Assembly: GCA_043743145.1 (NCBI GenBank)
Contig: JAYTXC010000020.1
Coordinates: forward strand, 1-12,364
Direction of reading: 5' to 3'
Source: JANYGA01 sp043743145
GTDB taxonomy: Bacteria; Vulcanimicrobiota; Vulcanimicrobiia; Vulcanimicrobiales; Vulcanimicrobiaceae
Length of the DNA stretch: 12,364 nt
Made by a program: the position numbers and the translations under genes. Below, piece by piece: positions 5,864-12,364 of this stretch. Position 1 is the first letter of the stretch. Each line of letters starts with the position of its first letter. Below the pieces are notes generated by a model. The model did not search any database. It was not told the DNA's origin and saw nothing but the letters and a program-made list of their open reading frames with translations.

Positions 5864-6403
5864 CTAGTTCGGGCGCGGCCCCAATGCCTCCGGAGGCAAC
5901 TGCGAAAGCGCGACCGGCGCGGGAAAGAGGTCGCGCGCGTAGGTGATGCCCGCGGGATTTCCACCCTCGTCGAGGATGCGTTTCTTCGCTGAGAGCGCGA
6001 CGACGGTCGCTCGCACGGCAAGGATGGTTTGCGGCGCATCGCCGTTCTCGAGCCGGTACTCTCCGAGCGCCGCGGTACACCGTGCGATGACGCTGCGGTA
6101 TTCGGCGCTCGTGGCGTCTCCATGTGGCGCTTTGATCAGGCTTACGATCTGATCGATCTCAATCGTACAATTCGAATCGCGTTCGAGTGCGGCTGCGAGG
6201 TGGCCGCTGCGCGAAAAGTGCAGGTGGAAAGCGTCATCGATGTAGCGGTACGTCTGCGCGACCACATACGGCCACGGACCGTCGTTGACCGCGATGCGGC
6301 AGACCGGCTGATCGGCGACGAATGCGGCGACGGCATCCCAGTCGTTCCAAGCGTACTCGCTGCGGCGACTATCGTTGTGAAAAAACGCGGGCGCGCCCGT
6401 CAC
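5864..6403 (-). CDS. Pyridoxamine 5'-phosphate oxidase-like flavin-binding split-barrel protein
   Basis: A 179-residue protein of the PNPOx-like split beta-barrel family, closest by pattern to the nitroimidazole-resistance (Nim)-type branch. The pattern is a 'DQPVCRIAVNDGPWPYVVAQTYRY' strand pair, then FHLHFSRSGHLAAALERDSNCTIEID, which matches the usual 'iYfHga..GkKldaLr.np.vcfevd', and a YRSVIARCTAAL segment. These proteins usually bind FMN or a related cofactor in the cytoplasm and carry out redox chemistry; no substrate can be assigned. It begins with GTG at 6403, overlapping the mqnD stop by 4 bases (GTGA), which implies translational coupling. No ATG exists near the N-terminus. The stop lies 8 bp before the NamZ-like start. 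Its place behind mqnD hints at a quinone- or flavin-related role, but that is inference. Confidence 0.75.
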   Translation of the reverse strand: MTGAPAFFHNDSRRSEYAWNDWDAVAAFVADQPVCRIAVNDGPWPYVVAQTYRYIDDAFHLHFSRSGHLAAALERDSNCTIEIDQIVSLIKAPHGDATSAEYRSVIARCTAALGEYRLENGDAPQTILAVRATVVALSAKKRILDEGGNPAGITYARDLFPAPVALSQLPPEALGPRPN

Positions 6404-7248
6404 ACGAATTCCGGTGCGACGCTGGGTGGAATGAGCCCGGCTGCGGATGCACGCGAAAAAAGATCGCCGATTGCAGCCATGCCCGCGTCGCCGAGGTCGA
6501 CGGAGTACTCGTTGACGTAGAGCGCGATGTGCGCGCGCATCACGGCTTCGTCCATTTCGAAAGCATGTTCGCGGACGTACGGCGCAACGGCCGCTTCGTC
6601 GGCGCGCGCGAAAGCGAGGCTCGCGCGAATCGTCTCATCGATCTTGCGCGCTGCCGCATCGGCCAGATCGCGCCGCACCAAAATAGCGCCGAGCGGAATC
6701 GGATTGCCCGTCTCGGTTTCCCACCATTGGCCGAGATCGGCGATGGATGCGAGGCCCGATGCCGCATACGTGAAACGTGATTCGTGGATGATGAGGCCGG
6801 CGTCGACGTCGCCCTTCGCAACGGCATCGACGATGCGATCGAAGCGCATCGGCACCGCATCGACGCCGTGCCCGAGAGCGAGCCGCAATAAAAGATATGC
6901 CGTCGTTAAGGCGCCGGGAATGGCGATCTTCGCGCCGATCGGCAACGTCGCGATCGTCGGCACGTTGCCTTGGGCATCGGGTTTCGCAATGAGGAGTGGT
7001 CCGCATCCGCGCCCGAGCGCACCGCCCGCGCGGAGGATGCGATACGAGCCGAGCAAGTACGGAATGGCACCGTAACTGACTTTCGTGAGCTCGAAACGCG
7101 CGCCGCGCGCCGCTTCATTGAGCGCTTCGACGTCGTCGAGTACGACGTTGACGGGCGGCGCGTCCGCAAGCAACTGTTTCGTCCACGCCGCAAAAATATA
7201 CGTATCGTTCGGGCATGGTGAATAGGCGAGGGAGAGCGTCGACATCAT
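6400..7248 (-). CDS. mqnD: 1,4-dihydroxy-6-naphthoate synthase MqnD (futalosine pathway)
   Basis: A 282-residue protein of the MqnA/MqnD periplasmic-binding-protein-like family. It turns cyclic dehypoxanthine futalosine into 1,4-dihydroxy-6-naphthoate, a late step of futalosine-route menaquinone synthesis. MqnD-type signatures are SPCPNDTYIF (residues 10-19), VLDDVEALNEAA, LTKVSYGAIPYLL, the glycine-rich GGALGRGCGPLL, IPGALTTAYLL, IIHESRFTYAASGL and DLGQWWETETGNPIPLG. The SPCPNDT start and the HE-RFTY segment favour MqnD over MqnA. The start ATG at 7248 overlaps the mqnB stop by 4 bases (ATGA), with GGAAAG upstream; a second ATG follows at once. Length is normal for the family. The adjacent mqnB makes the pathway call firm; mqnA, mqnE and mqnC are not in this window. 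Confidence 0.93.
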   Translation of the reverse strand: MMSTLSLAYSPCPNDTYIFAAWTKQLLADAPPVNVVLDDVEALNEAARGARFELTKVSYGAIPYLLGSYRILRAGGALGRGCGPLLIAKPDAQGNVPTIATLPIGAKIAIPGALTTAYLLLRLALGHGVDAVPMRFDRIVDAVAKGDVDAGLIIHESRFTYAASGLASIADLGQWWETETGNPIPLGAILVRRDLADAAARKIDETIRASLAFARADEAAVAPYVREHAFEMDEAVMRAHIALYVNEYSVDLGDAGMAAIGDLFSRASAAGLIPPSVAPEFV

Positions 7249-7856
7249 CGGTCTTTCCGGGTGGCGAGTCGTGCGAACAAGAGATCGAGCGTGGCGGCCG
7301 TGGCCCGTGCGCCGGACACGAAATCCCATTCACTCGCCGCACGGTTGCCGATGTAATTGGATATCCCACGCACGCCGATTGCCGGTACGCCCGCAATCTC
7401 CGCCGCGCGGAGCACGGAAAAACTCTCCATCGTTTCGACGTCGTGACCGTAGCGCGCGCGCAATCGCTCGCCCGTTGCGTCGGTCGTCGTCACCGCAGCA
7501 ACGGTGACGCCCGTGGCATGCGGTGCGATCCCCGCGAGTTGCATGATGAGTGCGGCGTCGGCACTCGCGTGTTCCACCAGCGTTCCCTCGGGCAAGGCGA
7601 GCGCGCCGCCCCCTTCGAGGCCAAAATCGGCGAGTGCGTCGGCCGTGATGAGCCGCGCGTCGCCGACGCGTGCGACGTCGCGGTAGATGCCGCCGATCCC
7701 GGCGTTGATGACGGCGGTATACGGCGCCGACCCGAGTTCGCGTGCCACGGCGATCGCGGCTTCCACGGGGCCGACACCGCACGCGAAGATCTTCACGTTC
7801 GCGGGAGGCGTGAAGAAGCGAAGTTCGGCCGGAAGGGCGCAGACGAGCAGGATCAT
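7245..7856 (-). CDS. mqnB: Futalosine hydrolase MqnB
   Basis: A 203-residue nucleoside phosphorylase/MTAN-fold enzyme that cleaves hypoxanthine from futalosine to give dehypoxanthine futalosine. Seen in sequence: ACGVGPVEAAIAVA (residues 25-38), INAGIGGIYRD (50-60), a GDARLITADALADFG segment, METMESFS-type catalytic region with Glu144 (ETMESFSVLRAAEIAGVPAIGVRGISNYIGNR), and a WDF near 177. These fit the futalosine hydrolase branch rather than methylthioadenosine nucleosidase, chiefly because mqnD follows with a 4-base overlap. ATG at 7856 gives a start directly at the first beta strand (ILLVCALPAEL), as in the family. There is no clear Shine-Dalgarno; the gene starts 23 bp after queE and may be read by coupling. 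The presence of MqnB implies that the aminodeoxyfutalosine made in this organism is deaminated or that inosine-type futalosine is the intermediate. Confidence 0.92.
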   Translation of the reverse strand: MILLVCALPAELRFFTPPANVKIFACGVGPVEAAIAVARELGSAPYTAVINAGIGGIYRDVARVGDARLITADALADFGLEGGGALALPEGTLVEHASADAALIMQLAGIAPHATGVTVAAVTTTDATGERLRARYGHDVETMESFSVLRAAEIAGVPAIGVRGISNYIGNRAASEWDFVSGARATAATLDLLFARLATRKDR

Positions 7857-7879
7857 GCGATCGCGATTCGCTTCACGTG

Positions 7880-8458
7880 TTAACGAATACCGATGAACTT
7901 ATGCGTCTGCAATCCGAGACGGAATCGCTCGGGTCGTGTCTTGGCCGCGTCGATGGCGAGGGCGACATTTGCGGGCTTGTTGCCCTCCGGCTGGAGAAAC
8001 GTCGGTAACGCGCGCGTGCCGAACGATGCGAGCCATTCGTCGGGCACGCGACCATCGACGATGAGTTTGATTTCATTCGCGCGCGCCGCCATCTCCGGCG
8101 TGAGGCGCTCTTTCGGTGAGACGGTGAGCCACACGTCGCTCGCGAGGTCGACGGCGATGCTGCCATTGGATTCGACGTGCACGCGGCGACCATCAGCGCG
8201 AAGCGCATCGATAAGGACCGAACTTTCGACCTGCGCGAAAGGCTCGCCGCCGGTGAGGACGACCATCGGGCACGCACCCCCGAGCTCGCGCACGCGCGCG
8301 ACGATCGCCTCGACGGAAAGAAAGGCTTTCGTCGCATAATCGGTGTCGCAGAAGCGGCAGTTGAGATTGCATCCGGCGAGTCGCACGAAGACGGCGGGCG
8401 TGCCGGTCCAAACGCCCTCGCCTTGCACGCTATAGAACATCTCAGCGAGTGCGAGCAT
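7880..8458 (-). CDS. queE: 7-carboxy-7-deazaguanine synthase QueE (radical SAM)
   Basis: A 192-residue radical SAM enzyme that converts 6-carboxy-5,6,7,8-tetrahydropterin to 7-carboxy-7-deazaguanine, the step after QueD towards queuosine and other 7-deazapurines. The cluster motif CxxxCxxC is Cys30, Cys34 and Cys37 (GCNLNCRFCDTDYA). The N-terminal EMFYSVQGEGVWTGTPAVFVRLAGC is the family signature. Gly70-Gly71-Glu72-Pro73 (TGGEPF) is the SAM-binding GGEP, followed by VHVESNGS and the WLTVSPKE and EIKLIVDG segments. Length is in the usual range for short QueE forms. ATG at 8458 lies inside queD, with a 17-bp overlap. Frames extending upstream are queD antisense. No queC or folE is in this window. 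Confidence 0.94.
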   Translation of the reverse strand: MLALAEMFYSVQGEGVWTGTPAVFVRLAGCNLNCRFCDTDYATKAFLSVEAIVARVRELGGACPMVVLTGGEPFAQVESSVLIDALRADGRRVHVESNGSIAVDLASDVWLTVSPKERLTPEMAARANEIKLIVDGRVPDEWLASFGTRALPTFLQPEGNKPANVALAIDAAKTRPERFRLGLQTHKFIGIR

Positions 8459-8819
8459 CGTCGCCTCGCACGATCGCGCATGCGGTTTGCGTTTCCCAGA
8501 CCACGATTTCGACGAGCTGCGGGAGATGCGCGGCAATCTCGTTCCAAACCCAGATGGCGATACGTTCGGCCGTTGGATTATCGATGAGGTCGTTGAGCGA
8601 GGCATGATCGAGACGATCGATGACGCGCGGCCGCACGACGGCGCCGATCTCATCGAAGTCGGCAACCATGCCGGTTGCGGGTCCCGTCTGTTGCAACGGC
8701 CCGGCGACGGCGATATCGAGCCGATACGAGTGACCGTGCAAACGCGCGCACTTCCCGGGATGGAACGGTAAAATGTGGGCGGCTTCGAAGCGGAATTGCT
8801 TGCGGATTTCGACGGTCAC
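8442..8819 (-). CDS. queD: 6-carboxytetrahydropterin synthase QueD (PTPS family)
   Basis: A 125-residue PTPS/QueD-family enzyme that makes 6-carboxytetrahydropterin from dihydroneopterin triphosphate. Zinc ligands are His15 (FEAAH), His28 and His30 (LHGHSY). The catalytic Cys24 (PGKCARLHGH), the Asp71-His72 pair (LDHASLND) and Glu109 (WETQTA) are all in place. The GTG at 8819 is chosen because it begins directly before the first strand (VEIRKQFRFEAAH). The only ATG in frame is far upstream at 8933, in the region of the previous gene. No strong ribosome binding site precedes the GTG, and an inverted repeat (8831-8864) sits 11 bases upstream. The 3' end overlaps queE by 17 bp, so the two are translationally linked. 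Confidence 0.93.
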   Translation of the reverse strand: MTVEIRKQFRFEAAHILPFHPGKCARLHGHSYRLDIAVAGPLQQTGPATGMVADFDEIGAVVRPRVIDRLDHASLNDLIDNPTAERIAIWVWNEIAAHLPQLVEIVVWETQTACAIVRGDDARTR

Positions 8820-8830
8820 GACGGAAGGGT

Positions 8831-8864
8831 CTTCGCCTGACGAGTGCGATTGCCCCAGGCGAGG
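8831..8864. repeat. Inverted repeat between the secreted-protein gene and queD
   Basis: TCGCCTG (8833-8839) pairs with CAGGCGA (8856-8862), a perfect 7-bp core around a 16-base spacer; the arms can be stretched to 9 bp with one weak pair. It lies just past the stop of the secreted-protein gene and 11 bases before the queD GTG. No T run follows on the minus strand, so it is not a standard terminator. It may modulate queD translation or protect transcript ends, or be chance in GC-rich DNA. Confidence 0.3.
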
Positions 8865-8865
8865 C

Positions 8866-9270
8866 TCAACCCGCGTTGACGCACTCCGTCGATATCCAAT
8901 AGTGTTTGCCCGCACCGAAGGGCGAATAGACATCGATCGTCGTTTCGTAGAGCGTGAGCCCGACGTAGCCGAGCGTCCCGTCGCCGATCACGTCGAAACC
9001 ATCGCCGATGCGCGCCGGGGGATAGCCCGATTGCGTTGGTGCCGAACTGCGCTCGGGCCAGACGTAGAAGGGCGCGGGTTCGCACACGACAATTCCGCGG
9101 TGCACCTGTGTTGGCGTCGGGCGCGCCGAGGAGCGGTCGGGCGACGGGGAGCTCGCGGCGCTCGGTGCGGGGGAAGGTGCGGGTTGCGCTTTTACGGTCG
9201 TCGCGTCAGCGAGTGCCAGCACACAGCCGAAGGCGAACGACGCGAGAACGGGCTTGCCGAATGGATTCAT
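8866..9270 (-). CDS. Small secreted Pro/Ser-rich protein of unknown function
   Basis: A 134-residue product I do not recognise. Residues 1-28 are a Sec-type signal peptide (basic start, hydrophobic FAFGCVLALA, likely cut after VKA). Residues about 29-55 are a Pro/Ala/Ser linker. The rest (about 57-134) is a compact aromatic- and Gly-rich segment with two Cys, in VVCEPAPFYVWP and ISTECV, that could form a disulfide in an exported protein. The GDGFDVIGDG...YWISTECV layout vaguely resembles a bacterial SH3-like domain, but I cannot confirm that. The ATG at 9270 has GGGGAAAG about nine bases upstream, the best ribosome binding site in this part of the run. It sits 23 bp after the E2 gene and 46 bp before queD, among cytosolic enzyme genes to which it has no obvious link. 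Confidence 0.72.
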   Translation of the reverse strand: MNPFGKPVLASFAFGCVLALADATTVKAQPAPSPAPSAASSPSPDRSSARPTPTQVHRGIVVCEPAPFYVWPERSSAPTQSGYPPARIGDGFDVIGDGTLGYVGLTLYETTIDVYSPFGAGKHYWISTECVNAG

Positions 9271-9293
9271 GACGTTTCTTTCCCCACGATGTC

Positions 9294-10592
9294 TTAGAGG
9301 TCGCCGCTTGGTCCCATCGCTTCGAGTCGCTTCTTCACGTCGCCGAGGAACGCGTTTGCGATCGTGCCGTCGATGACGCGGTGATCGAGCGAGAGGCAGA
9401 CGTTCATCATCGAACGGATCGCGATCGCGTCGTTGATAACGACCGCTCGTTTGACGACCGCTTCCATCGTCACGATGCCGGCTTGCCCGCCGTTGATAAT
9501 CGGTTTCGAGAGGACCGAGCCATTCGCGCCCGTGTTGTTCACCGTGAACGTCCCGCCGCCGAGTTCGTCGGCCCCCACATTGCCCGCGCGCGCGCGTTCG
9601 ATGATCTTGCCTGCGGCGACCGCGAGGCCGCCGATCGAGAGCGCGTCGGCATCGCGAATCACCGGCACCATGAGATTCGAATCGAGACCGACGGCGATGC
9701 CAATGTTGATTTCGCAATGCACGACAATGCCGTCGTCGGTAAATTTGGCGTTGAGCAGCGGATGTTTTTTCAGCGCCTGCACCACGGCATACATGAAGAA
9801 CGGCAAGAGCGTGAGCCCATAGCCTTTATCGTTCTGGAAACGTGCTTTCGCCGCACCTCGCCACGCCCAGACGTTCGTGACGTCGACTTCGACCATCGTC
9901 CATGCGTGCGGCGCGAACGCGAGCGATTCGACCATGCGCTTGGCGATGATTTTCCGCGCGGGTGAGAGCGGTACGAGCGTTCCCGGAATCGGCGCACCGT
10001 ACGTGGATGTGCCGTTCGGCGCGGCGATCGTTGCGGGTGCCGCGATGCGCGCGACGGCCGCAGGGCCTTCACTTGCGGCCGCGAGCACGTCGTCGATCGT
10101 GACGCGACCGTTGTGGCCCGTGCCGTGAACCGACGTAACGTCGAGATCGTGCACGCGTGCGAGCTTGCGCACCGCGGGTGAAAAGCGGCGAAGGACGTCG
10201 GGATCGTTCGTGAAGCCGTGACGGGTGCCACCGTTGCTCGGCGATCCGTTACCATTGCTTGGCGCGCGCGTCCCCGCATGACCGTTTCCTACGGCCGAGG
10301 CGGTAGCGGCCGTAACGCTTGCGACCGGTGCGTTCGCGGTTTCGGGAACCGCACCGACTTCATCGATGATCGCGATCGGCGCGCCCGTCGCGACCGTCTC
10401 GCCCTCTTTGCAGATGATCTCGCGCAAGATCCCGGTGACGGGCGAAGGCACTTCGGCGTTGACTTTATCGGTCGAAACTTCGACGAACGCTTCGTACTTT
10501 TCGATCGAATCGCCGGGCTTCTTGAGCCACTGCGCGACGGTCCCCTCGGTAACGGTCTCGCCGAGTTGCGGCATGGTAATCGTTGTCGCCAT
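9294..10592 (-). CDS. Dihydrolipoamide acyltransferase E2 of branched-chain 2-oxo acid dehydrogenase complex
   Basis: A 432-residue E2 core protein that moves the acyl group from lipoamide to CoA. Domain order is one lipoyl domain (residues 1-77, lipoylated Lys43 in VSTDKVNAEV); an Ala/Gly/Asn-rich swinging linker (about 80-127); a peripheral subunit-binding domain (about 137-170, SPAVRKLARVHDLDVTSVHGTGHNGRVTIDDVL); a second linker; and the catalytic domain from about 190. The active-site motif is DHRVIDG with His404 and Asp408. It could be named bkdB or pdhC; the branched-chain reading rests on the adjacent E1-beta. ATG at 10592 is 3 bp after the E1-beta stop. No E3 (dihydrolipoamide dehydrogenase) follows; the next gene is the secreted orphan, so E3 must be encoded elsewhere. 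Confidence 0.93.
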   Translation of the reverse strand: MATTITMPQLGETVTEGTVAQWLKKPGDSIEKYEAFVEVSTDKVNAEVPSPVTGILREIICKEGETVATGAPIAIIDEVGAVPETANAPVASVTAATASAVGNGHAGTRAPSNGNGSPSNGGTRHGFTNDPDVLRRFSPAVRKLARVHDLDVTSVHGTGHNGRVTIDDVLAAASEGPAAVARIAAPATIAAPNGTSTYGAPIPGTLVPLSPARKIIAKRMVESLAFAPHAWTMVEVDVTNVWAWRGAAKARFQNDKGYGLTLLPFFMYAVVQALKKHPLLNAKFTDDGIVVHCEINIGIAVGLDSNLMVPVIRDADALSIGGLAVAAGKIIERARAGNVGADELGGGTFTVNNTGANGSVLSKPIINGGQAGIVTMEAVVKRAVVINDAIAIRSMMNVCLSLDHRVIDGTIANAFLGDVKKRLEAMGPSGDL

Positions 10593-10595
10593 CGC

Positions 10596-11597
10596 TTAGA
10601 ACCGAACCATCTCGCGCATGGCTTCGGCCATACGTGTCGTCGAGATCATGAACGCTTCTTCGAGCGGCGCCGCGTAGCCCATTGCGGGAACGTCCGGGCC
10701 GCAGAGGCGCCGGATCGGTGCGTCGAGTTCGAAGAAGGCGTCTTCGGCAACCATCGCGGCGATCTCGGCACCGACGCCGCCGAACTTATTATCTTCATGG
10801 ATGATCAAGAGCTTATGCGTTTTGCGAATGCTCGCAAGGATCGTCGTGCGATCCATCGGTCGGATCGAGCGCAGATCGATCACTTCGACCGACATGCCGT
10901 CGGCCGCGAGCGTTTTCGCCGCTTCGATCGCTTGATGCACGTACAGGCCGTACGAGACGACGGTGAGTTTGTCGCCGGGATGTTTGATATCGGCTTTGCC
11001 GATCGGAATCGTGTAGTGGCCCGCGGGCACCTCGCCCTTGACCATGCGATACGTCTTTTTGTGTTCGAGAAAAAGCACGGGATCGGGATCGTCGATTGCG
11101 GCGTTGAGGAGGCCTTTGATATCGGCGGGAAACGACGGCGCGACGATCTTGAGTCCGGGTACGTGGTAGAAAAGCGCTTCGATCGAGACCGAGTGTGAGA
11201 GCGCGCCGCGGACGCCTCCCCCGTAGGGCGTGCGGATCACGAGCGGACACGTGTAATCGCCGTTGCTGCGATAGCGCGTCTTTGCGGCTTCACCCACGAT
11301 CTGATTGAACGCGGGATAGATGAAATCGGCGAATTGAATCTCGGCGATCGGTCGCAAGCCTTCCATCGCCATGCCGATCGCGACGCCCACGATCGAGGCT
11401 TCGGCGAGCGGCGTATCGATGATGCGCGCCTCGCCGAACTCTTCGAGAAAGCCCTTGGTAATGAGGAAGACGTTGCCGCGCGCGCCCACGTCTTCGCCAA
11501 GGATGACCGTGCGCTCGTCGGTTTTGAGCGCTTCGTACAGCGTCGATCGAACGGCTTCGACGTTGTTCATCACGGTCGATTCGGCGACTATAGCCAT
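10596..11597 (-). CDS. bkdAB: 2-oxo acid dehydrogenase E1 beta subunit, branched-chain type
   Basis: A 333-residue thiamine-diphosphate E1 beta subunit. It matches bacterial branched-chain 2-oxoacid dehydrogenase beta subunits closely in order: ILGEDVGARGNVFLITKGF, RIIDTPLAEASIVGVAIGMAM, GLRPIAEIQFADFIYPAFNQI, KTRYRSNGDYTCPLVIRTPYGGGVRGALSHSVS, then VPGLKIVAPSFPADIKGLL, DPDPVLFLEHKKTYR, and a transketolase C-terminal domain (VVSYGLYVHQAIEAA, PIRRLCGPDVPAMGYA). The YRSNGDYTCP and EHKKTYR segments favour the branched-chain over the pyruvate type. With E1 alpha it decarboxylates 2-oxo acids of Val, Leu and Ile in the cytosol and passes the acyl group to E2. The ATG at 11597 overlaps the E1 alpha stop by 10 bp, fitting a 1:1 heterotetramer. 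Confidence 0.92.
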   Translation of the reverse strand: MAIVAESTVMNNVEAVRSTLYEALKTDERTVILGEDVGARGNVFLITKGFLEEFGEARIIDTPLAEASIVGVAIGMAMEGLRPIAEIQFADFIYPAFNQIVGEAAKTRYRSNGDYTCPLVIRTPYGGGVRGALSHSVSIEALFYHVPGLKIVAPSFPADIKGLLNAAIDDPDPVLFLEHKKTYRMVKGEVPAGHYTIPIGKADIKHPGDKLTVVSYGLYVHQAIEAAKTLAADGMSVEVIDLRSIRPMDRTTILASIRKTHKLLIIHEDNKFGGVGAEIAAMVAEDAFFELDAPIRRLCGPDVPAMGYAAPLEEAFMISTTRMAEAMREMVRF

Positions 11598-12364
11598 GGC
11601 TCGTACGCCCCTTCGTAAACGTGCTTATCGAATTCGGATCCGGCGGGATAGGGTAGCGCTTCGGCGCGATCGGTGAGGTCGTTGACGAGTGCGAGGATGT
11701 CTTTTTTCATCTGCGAGATTTCCTCCGTCGTCATGATCGCATGCTCGGTGAGCAGCTTCTCGAAAATCGGCACCGGATCGAGATGGCGATGCGATTCGAT
11801 CTCGTCGCGCGTGCGATACGTGCGGTCGTCATCGTCGGTCGTATGCGAGAGGAAACGATAACACATCGCCTCGACGAGCGTCGGCCCGCCATCCGTGCGC
11901 GCGCGATCGAGCGCCTCTTTAACGACGGCGTACGTTGCGATCGGATCGGAGCCATCGACGCGGACGCCCGGCAGACCGTATCCCGGCGCCTTATCGATGA
12001 TGCGTTCGCAGGCCATCTGCTTGCTCCGCGGCGTGGAGATCGCCCACTCGTTGTTCTCGCAAAGAAAAACGATCGGCAAGCGATGCACGGCCGCGAAATT
12101 GATGGCTTCGTGCCATTCACCCGAACTCGTCGAGCCATCGCCAAATGTACACAACACCGCGCGCCCCGCTTCGCCGCGCAACTTCATCGCGTAGGCGGCA
12201 CCGACGGCGTGCGGGCAATGGGCGGCGATGATCGAGCTGATCGAGAGAATGCCGAGCGCGTGATGCGAATAGTGGTTGGGAAATTGGCGCCCACCCGAGA
12301 CGTCTTCACCACGTGCGAACATCGAGAGTAGCGCGTGGATGGGATCCATGCCCACGCCCAGGCA
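11588..12364 (-). CDS. bkdAA: 2-oxo acid dehydrogenase E1 alpha subunit, branched-chain type, N-terminus outside the window
   Basis: The last 258 residues of the E1 alpha subunit, open through the right edge (the edge codons read C-L-G-V-G-M-D-P). Members are usually 330-360 residues, so about 80-100 are missing. The thiamine-diphosphate motif is GDGSTSSGEWHEA...CENNEW, starting GDG and ending NN 29 residues later. Upstream is HCPHAVGAAYAMKLRG, and downstream is the SHTTDDDDRTYR loop, which matches the 'Hs.sDd.s.YR' element near the active site. The C-terminal EEISQMKKDILALVNDLTDRAEALPYP is the usual helical tail. With the beta subunit (10-bp overlap) it forms the decarboxylating E1. Any promoter for the run lies beyond the right edge. 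Confidence 0.92.
   Translation of the reverse strand, partial: CLGVGMDPIHALLSMFARGEDVSGGRQFPNHYSHHALGILSISSIIAAHCPHAVGAAYAMKLRGEAGRAVLCTFGDGSTSSGEWHEAINFAAVHRLPIVFLCENNEWAISTPRSKQMACERIIDKAPGYGLPGVRVDGSDPIATYAVVKEALDRARTDGGPTLVEAMCYRFLSHTTDDDDRTYRTRDEIESHRHLDPVPIFEKLLTEHAIMTTEEISQMKKDILALVNDLTDRAEALPYPAGSEFDKHVYEGAYEPWL

Noticed and set aside
5856..6080. 75-residue N-terminal extension of the NamZ-like gene
   Set aside because: It overlaps the PNPOx-like gene and is Arg-rich filler. The ATG at 5855 has a ribosome binding site and begins a signal peptide.
10218..11198. Plus-strand open frame of 326 codons opposite E2 and E1-beta
   Set aside because: Arg/Asp-rich antisense frame; the minus strand is firmly assigned by TPP-enzyme and acyltransferase motifs.
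1..12364. Phage, transposon, CRISPR, toxin-antitoxin or defence island
   Set aside because: No transposase, integrase, repeat array, tRNA-associated boundary or known defence gene set was seen. The lone Uma2-like fragment is not enough.

Overview
The window looks like chromosomal DNA from a GC-rich bacterium (roughly 60% GC by eye, with G/C-heavy third codon positions). It carries two steps of the futalosine route to menaquinone (mqnB, mqnD), a branched-chain type 2-oxo acid dehydrogenase, and queD/queE. I see no insertion sequences, tRNAs, rRNAs or CRISPR arrays. The phylum cannot be fixed from this sequence. A futalosine-pathway bacterium such as an Eremiobacterota/Vulcanimicrobiota or Acidobacteriota-like lineage would fit, but that is a guess.

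Left part (1-4223). A YqhA-family membrane protein runs off the left edge on the minus strand. It diverges from a short Uma2-like (DUF820) nuclease-fold gene. Next comes an exported-looking amidohydrolase/deacetylase-type metallohydrolase on the minus strand. It diverges from an Fsr-type MFS exporter on the plus strand across a 164-bp region holding three consecutive inverted repeats. After the exporter is a DUF2019-like gene with a good ribosome binding site but an in-frame TAG after 28 codons. Upstream of it is a short degenerate copy of the DUF2019 3' end and its downstream flank.

Right part (4224-12364). Eleven genes on the minus strand are packed with gaps of at most 46 bp and several overlaps, so they could form one operon of about 8 kb. 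In transcription order they are E1-alpha (5' end outside the window), E1-beta and E2 of a branched-chain 2-oxo acid dehydrogenase; a small secreted Pro/Ser-rich protein; queD and queE (7-deazaguanine precursor synthesis); mqnB and mqnD (futalosine pathway); a PNPOx-like flavin-barrel protein; a DUF1343/NamZ-like exo-muramidase homologue with a signal peptide; and a small TPR protein.

The enzymes suggest branched-chain amino acid breakdown to acyl-CoA (membrane lipid supply or catabolism), respiratory quinone synthesis, tRNA queuosine precursor synthesis and cell-wall sugar salvage. I found no convincing wholly new system. The main oddities are the interrupted DUF2019 gene with its partial duplicate, the structured leader before the exporter, the altered signature motif in the NamZ homologue, and the secreted orphan inside an otherwise mostly cytosolic operon.
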